From Firmicutes bacterium UBA2598 (GTDB taxonomy: Bacteria; Bacillota; PH28-bin88): 64,000 nt of DNA. The notes under the pieces are model-generated. The model had not been told where the DNA came from and ran no database searches. It saw nothing but the letters and a program-made list of their open reading frames with translations. The position numbers and the translations under genes were made by a program. This document shows positions 26,865 to 35,892 of this stretch, piece by piece (positions within the stretch are counted from its first letter, which is position 1; the number at the start of each line of letters is the position of its first letter). The stretch covers positions 1 to 64,000 of the forward strand of contig DDKM01000032.1 of the NCBI GenBank assembly GCA_002339345.1. Direction: 5' to 3'.

Positions 26865-27921
26865 CCATCCTCCGCAGCGGGAGCAGCGGAAGCTTGATCA
26901 TATCAAATACTCCCTGGAACTGGTGGATGGGCCCAGTACCAGTGGTTTTGAAGAAATTCATTTAATTCATCAGGCTACCCCGGAACTAGACCTTTCGGAT
27001 ATCGATCCATCGATCGAATTATTCGGAAAACGGTTGAGTTTTCCATTAGTAATCAACGCATTAACCGGCGGTGTTGCGGAAGCAAAGGCCATCAATCATT
27101 CACTGGCAAGGGTATCCTCCCGGTTAGGAGTGGCCATGGCCGTAGGATCTCAGGCTGCCGCTCTGGAGAATACTGACCTGCAGGAAACCTTTCAGGTGGC
27201 CAGAAAAGCAAACCCGAGGGGCGTGTTAATGGCAAATGTTAGTGCCCTTACCTCCTATAAAGATGCCCGTAGAGCAGTGGAAATGCTTGAAGCAGACGCG
27301 CTGCAAGTACACTTGAACGTACCACAGGAACTGGCCATGGGTGAGGGAGACCGTCATTTTCGAGGGGTGCTCCAAAATATCGGGGAACTGGTACAAAATG
27401 TAGGTGTTCCGGTTGTTGTGAAGGAAGTAGGATTTGGCATTTCTAGGGAAACAGCGGGTAAGCTTTTTGGCCGCGGTGTGCGTTACCTTGATCTCGGTGG
27501 ACAGGGGGGCACCAATTTTATAGCCATTGAACACCGCCGAGCAGGCCATGGATATCAAATTCCCCTGGACTGGGGAATTTCCACCGCAGCCAGTTTGGTC
27601 GAGGTAAGCAGTCTCCGCCTTCCTATGTTTTTGATTGCCAGTGGCGGAATTAGGCATCCCCTGGATATGGTTAAGGCGATGGCTCTGGGAGCAGGACTTA
27701 TTGGGGTTGCTGGGCCCTTCCTACGTACATTAATTACACAGTCCGAGGATAGTCTACAGAAACAGTTGCAATGGTGGCGTCAATGCTTTATAGTCTTAAT
27801 GCTGATGGTTGGGGCCTCTCGGGTTGCGGATCTCGCCCATTGCCCACTGGTTATTTATGGTAGATTAAGGGAATGGATGCAACAACGGGGTATCACTATG
27901 ACGGAGTATGGTAAAAGGTAA
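26857..27921 (+). CDS. fni: Isopentenyl-diphosphate delta-isomerase, type II (FMN)
   Basis: The FMN-dependent isomerase interconverts IPP and DMAPP. The 354-residue product begins RKLDHIKYSL (the substrate/FMN site start), then NALTGG, VGSQAAALEN, HLNVPQE, VVVKEVGFG, GGQGGTNF and ASGGIRHPLDM. ATG 26857 is inside the end of ispH-rpsA, with AGGAAGCAGGAA as SD, so the two isoprenoid genes are translationally coupled; an open frame upstream is not used. It is followed directly by a group II intron, which separates it from its terminator. Confidence 0.95.
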   Translation: MNNHPPQREQRKLDHIKYSLELVDGPSTSGFEEIHLIHQATPELDLSDIDPSIELFGKRLSFPLVINALTGGVAEAKAINHSLARVSSRLGVAMAVGSQAAALENTDLQETFQVARKANPRGVLMANVSALTSYKDARRAVEMLEADALQVHLNVPQELAMGEGDRHFRGVLQNIGELVQNVGVPVVVKEVGFGISRETAGKLFGRGVRYLDLGGQGGTNFIAIEHRRAGHGYQIPLDWGISTAASLVEVSSLRLPMFLIASGGIRHPLDMVKAMALGAGLIGVAGPFLRTLITQSEDSLQKQLQWWRQCFIVLMLMVGASRVADLAHCPLVIYGRLREWMQQRGITMTEYGKR

Positions 27922-27927
27922 AACACA

Positions 27928-29411
27928 ATCGCGATAGGGAGCGGCTAATAGCCGCCGACCCTCCCACACCACCTAGCAAGCGGGTCATACTCATGCGGTT
28001 CGTCAAGATTAACGGGCTATCTCTTAGACAGACTTGCCACACCCAGTCTTGCTAGATAGTTATTGGTAAGGGTCAACTAAGAATGGGGCTGGCTATTGGA
28101 GGTTCTCCAGTAGCCCTTTCTTGTATTGGCGAATCAAGAGAACCGGCTCTTGGTGCAGTTTTTCCAGCTCTTCAATCGCTACTATACTGAACTCCGTTAT
28201 GCTTACTGCATCAACCCCGCCCGCTCCGCGGTTCTCCCTGACTTTCTCCCAGAGGCTAATCTTAGGTTGGTCGGGTGATACACCTTGTCGATCAGTGAAT
28301 GGACCTTGGTCTTTTGGGTCGTGCCTACTGGGTCCATTGTCATCAGTCTCCTCCGTCCAAGTTCCGGGTCTTTCACTTAGGGAACTATCCTTCCCTTGCA
28401 ACATACTCACTGCTTCCTCTGGATTTTCGGCCTCAGTTAAGCGAATCGCCTTCCCCTCACAGGCTACCTTTTGGGTAACCTTGAGCCGCCCCTTCTTCCA
28501 AGCGGTCCCGGCGTTTCTGTTGTTCGCCGGTTCGAGTGCTATTCGATTCTCCGACTCCTCGCATCGCTTGGGCATTCACTTCGAGGTTACCTTATAGAAT
28601 GCCTTACCGGTTATTGTGCTTGTCTGAACAGGACGGACATGCACAAACTACCTCCATCCCGGCTATCTTTACCCACCGGCCCATTTCGGTGCATCAACCG
28701 GACGATACGAGGCCTCCGTGGGTCACGCAGTTATCTTCCGTACCATGCCGCCCGCACACACCTTGGTACGACGGGTGGACTAGAACGCCTTCGCCTCCAT
28801 AGTGCAGGCTCGACCTTGCCCCGTCTTTGGCCGACCGGTTCATCTTTGGGGCAGCCCCCTTTGATTACGGCCTGGTACTTCTCCTCAAGTCCTCCGGACC
28901 CCACCTCGCGATGGGCACCCTGCCTTCCGGGTGTTACCCGGCCCCCGAGGCATTACCCCCGGATTTGGATATGGGTCTCCTAGTCCGAGACCCAGTGGGA
29001 TTTTAACCCACCTGACAACTACGCTGCCACGCGCACATTATGGCCTCTGCTGACTTTTGGCAGTTCAGCCGTACATTACTGCACGGGTTGCCCCTTCAAA
29101 GTTCATTTCCACGGCGTACCTGCCAGATCCCCCCGGGTAAGCGTGTATGCTTTCATCCCATGTACCCGCCGTATCTACTGCATGGGGTTCGGGCAGTGTT
29201 GGATTTCGTCGTGTGTTACAAACCCGTCCGCCTCAAGGCAGCCTCCCATAGGGTTTTGGTGCATCGGGCCGGGACTTTGCCGCCGACTTCCTGCACCACC
29301 CACCTGCGTTGGGTCCCCACACCTCGGACACCCTTGCCTTTGGCTAATGGTTCCCACTGCCAGGCCCATAGCGGACTTTCACCGCCAAACCTACACCCAT
29401 GCCGGGCGCAC
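27928..29411 (-). mobile_element. Group II intron, IIC-like, reverse transcriptase internally deleted
   Basis: On the - strand the element begins GTGCGCCCGGCATGGGTG (29411), continues with GGCGGTGAAAGTCCGC, CAAGGGTGTCC, AAGTCAGCAGAGGCCATA, and ends with domain V- and VI-like hairpins (27936-27962 folds as a stem with TATTA loop) and TATCGCGATT. These match known bacterial group II 5' and 3' ends, nearest the IIC class as I recall it. The 5' exon on the - strand ends with the terminator hairpin of fni (29422-29445), fitting the IIC preference for terminator sites. Length is about 1.48 kb; only a deleted RT frame is inside. Boundaries are plus or minus a few nt. Confidence 0.85.
28093..28575 (-). 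pseudogene. Remnant of group II intron reverse transcriptase
   Basis: The 160-codon frame has a 100-residue linker-like N-terminus and then the RT0-type signature LWEKVRENRGAGGVDAVSI followed by IEELEKLHQE, which opens known group II intron RTs. After that it breaks off to a short tail instead of the GTYRPxPVRR and YADD parts. Hence the RT, maturase and any endonuclease domains are missing, apparently by one internal deletion. It cannot encode a working RT; mobilisation would need one in trans. Confidence 0.8.
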
Positions 29412-29421
29412 CACTAGCTTC

Positions 29422-29449
29422 AACAGGCGGTAATAATCGCCTGTTTTCA
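29422..29449 (+). terminator. fni terminator, separated from fni by the intron
   Basis: The 8-bp stem AACAGGCG/CGCCTGTT with loop GTAATAAT is followed by TTCATTT. Without the intron it would start about 20 nt after the fni stop. Confidence 0.8.
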
Positions 29450-29520
29450 TTTGTATATGAAGAAAAAAGATGGGCATTCTAGAGTTAATAATTCTTATTT
29501 TACCAGAGAGGAGCAGGGAT

Positions 29521-30300
29521 ATGGCCGGATTTCCCATCGGCATGATCGCCCTCCTTGGACTAGCTGCCCTTATCTATTTTGGGTTAGCCCAGAGGGTGCT
29601 GGACAGAATGTACTTAAATGATAAAGTGGCCATTGGCATCTTGGCAGCCATAGCAATTGGCAGTTTTATCAACATACCACTGTTCACCGGGCGCATGGAT
29701 ATATCCATCAATGTTGGTGGTGGATTAATTCCCATTGGACTTGCTATCTATGTGTTGACCAGGGCCGGAACACCCATGGAAAAATGGCGGGCAATTGGGG
29801 CCATCATTGCGACTGCCATAACGGTATTTTTGATTAACGGGTTGCTTTTCACCGATGACCCGTGGCAAGGAGGACGGGACTGGTTGGATCCGTTGCTGGT
29901 ATATCCTCTGGCAGCAGGCACCATTGCCTATATCGTTGGGAGGTCAAGGCGGAGCGCTTTCATTTCAGCTACCATTGGGGTACTGTTACTTGATTTGTAC
30001 GATGCATTTTATCTCGGAACCACTGGAACACCAGGCACGGTAGCCATCGGCGGGGCGGGGGCCTTTGACACCATTTTGTTATCGGGTGTGGTGGCAGTCT
30101 TATTAGCTGAGGTTATGGGGGAAACCATGGAGCGCCTGCAGGGCGGGCCAAAGCCGGAAGGGCATGCACCAAATCTTCTGCGACAACTGTCTGATCTACA
30201 AGGCCACCAACATTTAGCCCAACCCGCTAAGAAAGAACTACCTAAGAACGCCGGGGATGAAGTAACTGATGAAGGGAGGCGTAACGGCCATGCGGAATAA
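29521..30300 (+). CDS. DUF1614-like polytopic membrane protein
   Basis: This is a protein of about 259 residues with six or seven hydrophobic helices (e.g. GMIALLGLAALIYFGLA, VAIGILAAIAIGSFINIPLF) and a charged C-terminal tail. The pattern and position before spoIIP match DUF1614 proteins of Clostridia, function unknown. The ATG 29521 follows AGAGGAG; the earlier frame ATG 29470 has a poor SD. The 3' end overlaps spoIIP (ATG 30290), so it is probably sporulation-linked; this link is inference. Confidence 0.7.
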   Translation: MAGFPIGMIALLGLAALIYFGLAQRVLDRMYLNDKVAIGILAAIAIGSFINIPLFTGRMDISINVGGGLIPIGLAIYVLTRAGTPMEKWRAIGAIIATAITVFLINGLLFTDDPWQGGRDWLDPLLVYPLAAGTIAYIVGRSRRSAFISATIGVLLLDLYDAFYLGTTGTPGTVAIGGAGAFDTILLSGVVAVLLAEVMGETMERLQGGPKPEGHAPNLLRQLSDLQGHQHLAQPAKKELPKNAGDEVTDEGRRNGHAE

Positions 30301-31483
30301 CTGGCGGATATCCTTAGGAATATGGGTGCTGGTTTTGGGTATAACCATATTGGTCGGCGGTTTGGTGGGACCGGAAACCAAACCCGTGATCGATATGCCG
30401 GACTTAGACTTTTTCCCGGACGAGGTTTCCGATGGCCGTTACTTTACTGTAGAAGACGAAAACGGTCGGGAATTAGATAAGACAGCGCGTTTTGTGTATG
30501 TAGGTGACGAATTTATCACTCAGGACAATTATCATTACCGCGTGAAAAGGGTGGATGACCGCAGGGCTGTGGCAGAATTGTTGGGTCGGGTGGATTTAGT
30601 GTCTGCAACGGAAGATGTCCAACCAGTATGGTCATTGGTGAGTTCAAAGCTGTTGCCCGTGCAGAATCAGCCTCGCAACTTACTAGCCGTATACAATACC
30701 CATAGTGCCGAATCCTATGTTCCTACAGACGGTTCAGACAGCATCCCAGGCGGAGGTGGTATCTTTAAGGTAGGGGATGTCTTTACCGCCAAACTACAGG
30801 AACTTGGTGTGGATGTGGCCTATGACAAAACACCCCATGAACCACATGATGCCAATGCCTATAAACGTTCCCGGCGCACGGCCATACAGTTGCTAAGCCG
30901 CGGTCCCGCTGCCATCATTGACATTCACAGGGATGGGGTACCCGATCCAGATTTTTATACCGCTAAAATCAGTAACCGTGATGCCACACAAATCCGTCTT
31001 GTGGTAGGCCGGCAAAACCAAAATATGCAGGCCAATCTCGACTTTGCCAAAAGAATTAAGGCCCAGGCGGATCAGATCCATCCTGGATTGATCAAAGGAA
31101 TATTTATGGCGCGTGGGAACTACAACCAGGATCTTTCCCCGCGGTCAATTCTGATTGAGGTAGGCACCCACACAAATAAGAGAGAAATGGCCCAGGAAGG
31201 AGCGGCCCTTTTTGCCGATGTGATTACCCAGGTAATGGGTCTTGGTGGCCGGGCCGGGGTAACACCAGGGGGACCTGGCCCGGTGGGTGCTACACGGATA
31301 GGGGGCGACTGGTTCGGTGTATTGTGGGTTTTGGGTATCTTGTTGGTTGGTGGTGGAGCGTTTTTGCTCATCAGCACCGGCAGTTGGCAGGGTGCTGTGG
31401 ATAAACTGCGTCAATTCTCCACAAAGGAATGGGCGAATGCTCTGAGACGGAGGAAGGGCGACAAAAAACCGGACAATCAGTAG
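30290..31483 (+). CDS. spoIIP: Stage II sporulation protein P
   Basis: SpoIIP is a peptidoglycan amidase and endopeptidase that works with SpoIID and SpoIIM to move the engulfing membrane. The 397-residue product has an N-terminal TM (IWVLVLGITILVGGLV), then a catalytic domain with YNTHSAESYVPTDG, AIIDIHRDGVPD and RSILIEVGTH. A C-terminal hydrophobic segment (WVLGILLVGGGAFLLIS, about 350) is a second possible TM, uncommon for SpoIIP. ATG 30290 has GAAGGGAGG upstream; a TTG/ATG further upstream lacks one. Confidence 0.9.
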   Translation: MRNNWRISLGIWVLVLGITILVGGLVGPETKPVIDMPDLDFFPDEVSDGRYFTVEDENGRELDKTARFVYVGDEFITQDNYHYRVKRVDDRRAVAELLGRVDLVSATEDVQPVWSLVSSKLLPVQNQPRNLLAVYNTHSAESYVPTDGSDSIPGGGGIFKVGDVFTAKLQELGVDVAYDKTPHEPHDANAYKRSRRTAIQLLSRGPAAIIDIHRDGVPDPDFYTAKISNRDATQIRLVVGRQNQNMQANLDFAKRIKAQADQIHPGLIKGIFMARGNYNQDLSPRSILIEVGTHTNKREMAQEGAALFADVITQVMGLGGRAGVTPGGPGPVGATRIGGDWFGVLWVLGILLVGGGAFLLISTGSWQGAVDKLRQFSTKEWANALRRRKGDKKPDNQ

Positions 31484-31527
31484 CTCCGGAAGAATTTGGT
31501 CCGATAGTTGATGATCGACCGATTTTT

Positions 31528-31549
31528 AGCGGCGTAATCGCCGCTTTTT
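31528..31549 (+). terminator. spoIIP terminator
   Basis: The 7-bp perfect stem AGCGGCG/CGCCGCT with loop TAAT is followed by TTTTTA. Confidence 0.9.
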
Positions 31550-31577
31550 ATTGCCGCTACAGAATAGGGAGGAATCA

Positions 31578-32060
31578 ATGAAGGTAATTTACTATTGTTA
31601 TGGTGGTTCCCATTCTTCCGTAACGGCTGCTGCCATTCACCTGGGACTGTTAAAGGAAAGGCCTTCATACCACCAGTTGCTTGATATCCCCTACTTTGAT
31701 TACCAGACAAAATACCAGCATGGGATTATCCGGTGCTTGGGGGTGGATGGGAATGGTACGGAAGTGTTTTTTGTGGGACGACGGAACTATAAAGCTTTTG
31801 AACAACTAGTTCTTTCAATAGCAGACCTGCTGGGTACGCCAAGGTCGGAACTGATATTGGTGAACACGCTCCCATGCACAAACTGGCTCATGGTAATCGG
31901 CGGATTGCTTTCCCGTGGGCTTGGGTTGGTAAGCTTGGGGCGGCCAATCGTTGCTTGGGGCACTATCATGGCCTTTCCCCGTTTCACCAGCTTGGTTAAA
32001 GAAGTTAAAGGGCTGGTTTCCGTCCATTTAAGCTGCAAGGAAAGCAGGCCTAACGAATGA
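31578..32060 (+). CDS. DUF3189 family protein (first of two)
   Basis: The 160-residue product starts MKVIYYCYGGSHSSVTAAAIHLG, the family N-terminus, then DYQTKYQHGIIRCLGVDGNG. The family is of unknown function in Firmicutes. The ATG 31578 has GGGAGGAAT. It is followed by a second DUF3189 gene whose start overlaps its stop by 4 nt. Confidence 0.85.
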   Translation: MKVIYYCYGGSHSSVTAAAIHLGLLKERPSYHQLLDIPYFDYQTKYQHGIIRCLGVDGNGTEVFFVGRRNYKAFEQLVLSIADLLGTPRSELILVNTLPCTNWLMVIGGLLSRGLGLVSLGRPIVAWGTIMAFPRFTSLVKEVKGLVSVHLSCKESRPNE

Positions 32061-32503
32061 TTGTCATTTACTGTTGTGTTACTGGCGTACATGATGCACA
32101 AATAGCTGCTGGAATACACCTGGGCATCTTGCAACCGGATTATGGTGCAACCCGCATACAATTTAAGCACATGGAGGGTTACAACAATTATGCCTACTAC
32201 CAAACGGGCGGAATCCGTGTAGTGGGTAGAGATGGCAGTGGACGGACCGTCGCAACCCTGGGAGTGGCCAGGGATATGGATGTTGTCTTGGAGACCGTCA
32301 ACAGCTTGGGTCGCATATGGGGTAAAGAAAAAGTGGATATCCACCTGGTTGATGTCGGTAGACCTTATTGGAAGACCATGATCTGGTCGCTGTGTCACAA
32401 GCTAAAGCTTCCAAACCTGGGGAATTGCCTCATGGATGGGCACATACGAGGGGAATTTACTCGGATTGCCAAACTGGTTGAGAAGTACCAATCCCTTGAC
32501 TAG
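32057..32503 (+). CDS. DUF3189 family protein (second of two)
   Basis: The 148-residue paralogue starts MIVIYCCVTGVHDAQIAAGIHLG with the same CC/GxH...AAGIHLG pattern as the previous gene, and shares the mid-region YYQTGGIRVVGRDGSG. Similarity to the first copy is moderate, so the tandem duplication is old. Translation is coupled (ATGA overlap). Unknown function. Confidence 0.85.
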   Translation: MIVIYCCVTGVHDAQIAAGIHLGILQPDYGATRIQFKHMEGYNNYAYYQTGGIRVVGRDGSGRTVATLGVARDMDVVLETVNSLGRIWGKEKVDIHLVDVGRPYWKTMIWSLCHKLKLPNLGNCLMDGHIRGEFTRIAKLVEKYQSLD

Positions 32504-32515
32504 CCGGAATGGATA

Positions 32516-33901
32516 ATGGATAATGATGGCGAACAAGGGGTGGAGAACTTGGTTAATAAAATGGTGTCTCATGAGGTCATCGAAAAGGTTGTGCCTGGTA
32601 GCATCGCCGACAGGCTGGGCATAAAGGCGGGGGACTTGCTCTTATCCATTAATGGGCAGCCAGTAACCGATCAGATTGATTACCGGTTTTTGGGGGCTGG
32701 GGAATGGGTGCAAGTAGATATTAAATCTAATAAAGGATACCGGCGGTCATTCACCGTTAAAAAGGATTTCGAAACTGATCTGGGTTTGGTCCTATCCTCG
32801 GCGAACCCCAAGAATATAAGAGAATGCCGGAACAAATGTATTTTTTGTTTTGTGGACCAGATGCCCGGTGGCATGCGGGAAAGCCTGTATGTGCGGGATG
32901 ATGACTACCGCCAATCTTTTTTGTATGGTAATTTTATCACCCTTACCAACACCAGTTTGGCTGATCTGGAAAGAATCGTGCGATTGCGGCTTAGCCCCCT
33001 TTACATTTCTGTTCACACCACCAACCCTGAGTTAAGATGCCGAATGCTGCGCAACAAAGATGCCGGGCGCCTCATGGAGCAAATGAAGTTTCTTGCCGAA
33101 GGCGGCATTGAGATGCATACCCAAATTGTTTTATGTCCCGGGGTCAATGATGGCCCGGAACTGGATCGTACTATCCAGGACCTAGCTTCACTTTGGCCAG
33201 CGGTAAACTCATTGGCGGTTGTGCCGGTAGGTTTAACCAGATACCGCCATGGACTTATGCAGGTGGATGGGTTTGATCACCGTTTGGCAACAGAACTTGT
33301 CAGACAACTAAAAAAGCATCAGCTCCGTTTTTTGCATCAGTTGTCTACGCGGTTTGTTTTTCCGGCAGATGAGTTTTACCTGCTGGCGGAAATGAATTTA
33401 CCAGCTGGTACTACTTATGAAGGGTATCCCCAGCTGGAGAATGGAGTTGGTCTAGTTAGGCTATTCCTAGATAACTACAGGTCGGCGAGGCGTCGGCTAC
33501 CCGATCAGCTACCTGCTAGGCGGCGCGTTCTGGTTGTTACAGGTATATCCGCTGGGCCGCTATTGCAAAGTATCTGCAGTGATTTGGTGGAAAGGGTTGG
33601 AAATTTGGAAATTATGGTAGCCCCAATCCAAAATGATTTTTTTGGCCCCAGAGTTACCGTAGCCGGTTTGCTGACAGGGGGAGACTTGGTGAGGGGACTA
33701 CTCTCTCATGTAGAGGGTAAAAAGTGGGACGCTATTTTGTTGCCATCGATAATGCTGAAAACTGGGGAAGATCTTTTTTTGGATAATCTTAGCCTAAAAG
33801 AGGTAGCCTTTTCCCTTGATACCCCGTTGACTGTTGTAAATCCCGATGGCCGATCCTTTGTTAAAGCAATTTTGGGCAATCCTACACCAAAAAAGGCGTA
33901 A
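32516..33901 (+). CDS. DUF512 radical SAM protein with N-terminal PDZ-like domain
   Basis: The 461-residue product begins with a PDZ-like stretch (VIEKVVPGSIADRLGIKAGDLLLSINGQPV), then the cluster motif CRNKCIFCFV (CxxxCxxC) near residue 105 and a C-terminal DUF512 region (GVGLVRLFLDNY, PLLQSICSDL). The family is widespread in Firmicutes, commonly next to der as here, but has no settled role. The ATG has no strong SD; an in-frame ATG at 32561 is an alternative start. Confidence 0.88.
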   Translation: MDNDGEQGVENLVNKMVSHEVIEKVVPGSIADRLGIKAGDLLLSINGQPVTDQIDYRFLGAGEWVQVDIKSNKGYRRSFTVKKDFETDLGLVLSSANPKNIRECRNKCIFCFVDQMPGGMRESLYVRDDDYRQSFLYGNFITLTNTSLADLERIVRLRLSPLYISVHTTNPELRCRMLRNKDAGRLMEQMKFLAEGGIEMHTQIVLCPGVNDGPELDRTIQDLASLWPAVNSLAVVPVGLTRYRHGLMQVDGFDHRLATELVRQLKKHQLRFLHQLSTRFVFPADEFYLLAEMNLPAGTTYEGYPQLENGVGLVRLFLDNYRSARRRLPDQLPARRRVLVVTGISAGPLLQSICSDLVERVGNLEIMVAPIQNDFFGPRVTVAGLLTGGDLVRGLLSHVEGKKWDAILLPSIMLKTGEDLFLDNLSLKEVAFSLDTPLTVVNPDGRSFVKAILGNPTPKKA

Positions 33902-33918
33902 TTCTTAAGGAGGTTGCC

Positions 33919-35262
33919 ATGGGTAAGCCGATTGTTGCCATTGTGGGCAGACCAAATGTAGGTAAATCAACACTGTTTAACCGTTTGACGGGAGGTAGGG
34001 TTGCCATTGTGGAGGATGTCCCAGGGGTAACCAGGGACCGCTTATACCGGGATGCCGAGTGGGCGGGCCGAGTCTTTACCGTTGTGGACACAGGCGGGAT
34101 TGACTTTAGCGAGGGGGAAGTAACAAATTCCATTGTGAAGCAAATGCGTTTTCAGGCCGAGATAGCCATTGGCGAAGCTGACGTCGTGCTGTTTTTGGTG
34201 GATGCCAAAACAGGCCTGATGCCCGATGATTATGCCATCGCCGAAGTGTTGCGCCGATCCCACAAACCGGTTATTTTAGTTGCAAATAAAGTTGAGGACT
34301 TCAGTGACAAGGGTACGTTTATAGATTTTTATCAATTGGGAGTTGGCGAACCAATTCCCATTTCTGCAGCCCATGGCATGAACACCGGCGATCTGCTGGA
34401 TAAGCTGGTTGAAATCATTCCATCCTTAAGTCCGGATCCCTATCCCGATGGGGCGATCAAGGTAGCCGTAATCGGCAGGCCCAATGTAGGGAAATCTTCC
34501 CTGGTAAACAGGTTGTTGGGACATGAGCGTTCCATTGTAAGCAATGTACCGGGCACTACGCGTGACGCCCTGGATACTCCCTTTTATCATAACGGGCGAC
34601 TATTTATCCTGGTGGATACAGCAGGCATACGGCGCAAGGCCAGGATTGAGTTACCCACGGAACGGTACAGTGTTATTCGATCACTTAAGGCCATTGACCG
34701 TAGTGATGTGGCTCTAATGCTATTGGACGGTCAGGAGGGAGTGACCGAGCAGGACAAGCGGATTGCCGGCTATGCTCATGAAGCGGGTAAGGCAATGATT
34801 GTGGTGGTAAACAAATGGGACCTGGTGGTGAAAGATGACAAGACATTACACCGGTACGAAAAGGAAGTGAAAAACCAGCTTTCTTTTATGTCCTATGCAC
34901 CGATAGTATTCATATCGGCCTTGACCGGTCAGCGTGTATATCATTTGCCACAATTGATCTGGCAGGTAGCGGAACAGTCGGCAATGCGCATTGGTACTAG
35001 TGAGCTTAATGATTTGCTCAGAGAAGCAGTGGCATTAAATCCCCCCCCCACCTATAAGGGAAAGAAATTAAAGATATATTACGCTACTCAAGCGTCTGTC
35101 CAACCCCCAACCTTTATTCTATTTGTAAACCAGGCGGAGCTGGTGCATTTTTCGTACCTAAGGTATTTGGAGAACCAGTTGAGACAGACCTATGGGTTTA
35201 CCGGCACTCCCATCAGGTTATCCGTCCGGCAGCGTGAAGGCCCTGAAGGGGCCTCCAAGTAA
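33919..35262 (+). CDS. der: Ribosome-associated GTPase Der (EngA)
   Basis: Der has two tandem GTPase domains and is needed for 50S subunit assembly. The 447-residue product shows GRPNVGKST (residue 9) and again GRPNVGKSS (about 183), DTGG and DTAG switch motifs, and NKWD, followed by a KH-like C-domain. The start has AAGGAGG. It is followed 9 nt later by plsY in the common order der-plsY-gpsA. Confidence 0.96.
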   Translation: MGKPIVAIVGRPNVGKSTLFNRLTGGRVAIVEDVPGVTRDRLYRDAEWAGRVFTVVDTGGIDFSEGEVTNSIVKQMRFQAEIAIGEADVVLFLVDAKTGLMPDDYAIAEVLRRSHKPVILVANKVEDFSDKGTFIDFYQLGVGEPIPISAAHGMNTGDLLDKLVEIIPSLSPDPYPDGAIKVAVIGRPNVGKSSLVNRLLGHERSIVSNVPGTTRDALDTPFYHNGRLFILVDTAGIRRKARIELPTERYSVIRSLKAIDRSDVALMLLDGQEGVTEQDKRIAGYAHEAGKAMIVVVNKWDLVVKDDKTLHRYEKEVKNQLSFMSYAPIVFISALTGQRVYHLPQLIWQVAEQSAMRIGTSELNDLLREAVALNPPPTYKGKKLKIYYATQASVQPPTFILFVNQAELVHFSYLRYLENQLRQTYGFTGTPIRLSVRQREGPEGASK

Positions 35263-35289
35263 AATATCGCCATGGGAGGAGAAGTGGGA

Positions 35290-35880
35290 ATGTTAGCCTT
35301 CGGTTTGATCATCCTTGCATACGTGTTGGGGTCCCTTCCCATAGGATACCTTGTCGGCAAGCACCTGCGGGGAATTGATATCCGGCAGCATGGCAGCGGA
35401 AACATCGGTACTACCAATGCCTTCCGCATCATGGGTACAGGGCCAGGAATTGTAGTTCTGGTTGGCGATTTGCTGAAAGGAATGTTACCGGTTCTATTCA
35501 GCCAATACGCTACTGGCCCCAACATTGCACTTCTGGCTGGAATTGCTGCCATAGCAGGTCATAACTGGTCATTGTTTCTCGGTTTCAGCGGTGGTAGGGG
35601 AGTGGCCACTGCCGCAGGTGTAATATTTGCCCTTGCACCTTCGGTAATCCTGGTAGCGTTCTTGATTTGGGTAGCTGTTGTGGGTCTTTCCCGCTATGTT
35701 TCCCTAGGTTCAATTGTTGCCGCAATTTCTGTGCCTCTGTTAATGATCATCTTTGCCAAACCGTGGTCTTATACGTTTTTTGGAATCATTGCTGCACTTT
35801 TCATCATCATCAGACACCGTCCCAACATCCTGCGGTTACTGAAGGGGACTGAAAACAGGCTGGGTGGGCATACAAAATAA
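35290..35880 (+). CDS. plsY: Glycerol-3-phosphate acyltransferase PlsY
   Basis: PlsY transfers acyl phosphate chains to glycerol 3-phosphate in the membrane, the first step of phospholipid synthesis. The 196-residue product has motif 1 GSGNIGTTN, motif 2 GHNWSLFLGFSGGRGVATAAG, and motif 3 near the C-terminus, with about five TMs. ATG 35290 is preferred: GGGAGGAG lies 8-16 nt upstream, while ATG 35272 has no SD. Confidence 0.94.
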   Translation: MLAFGLIILAYVLGSLPIGYLVGKHLRGIDIRQHGSGNIGTTNAFRIMGTGPGIVVLVGDLLKGMLPVLFSQYATGPNIALLAGIAAIAGHNWSLFLGFSGGRGVATAAGVIFALAPSVILVAFLIWVAVVGLSRYVSLGSIVAAISVPLLMIIFAKPWSYTFFGIIAALFIIIRHRPNILRLLKGTENRLGGHTK

Positions 35881-35892
35881 GGGGGCAAGGGG

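Noticed and set aside
28093..28575. A functional reverse transcriptase
   Set aside because: Only the first RT motif is left; the catalytic YADD region is absent.
28121..29433. Several + strand open frames of 60-170 codons inside the intron region
   Set aside because: They are antisense to the group II intron, have odd composition and no family resemblance, and the ribozyme motifs on the - strand explain the sequence.
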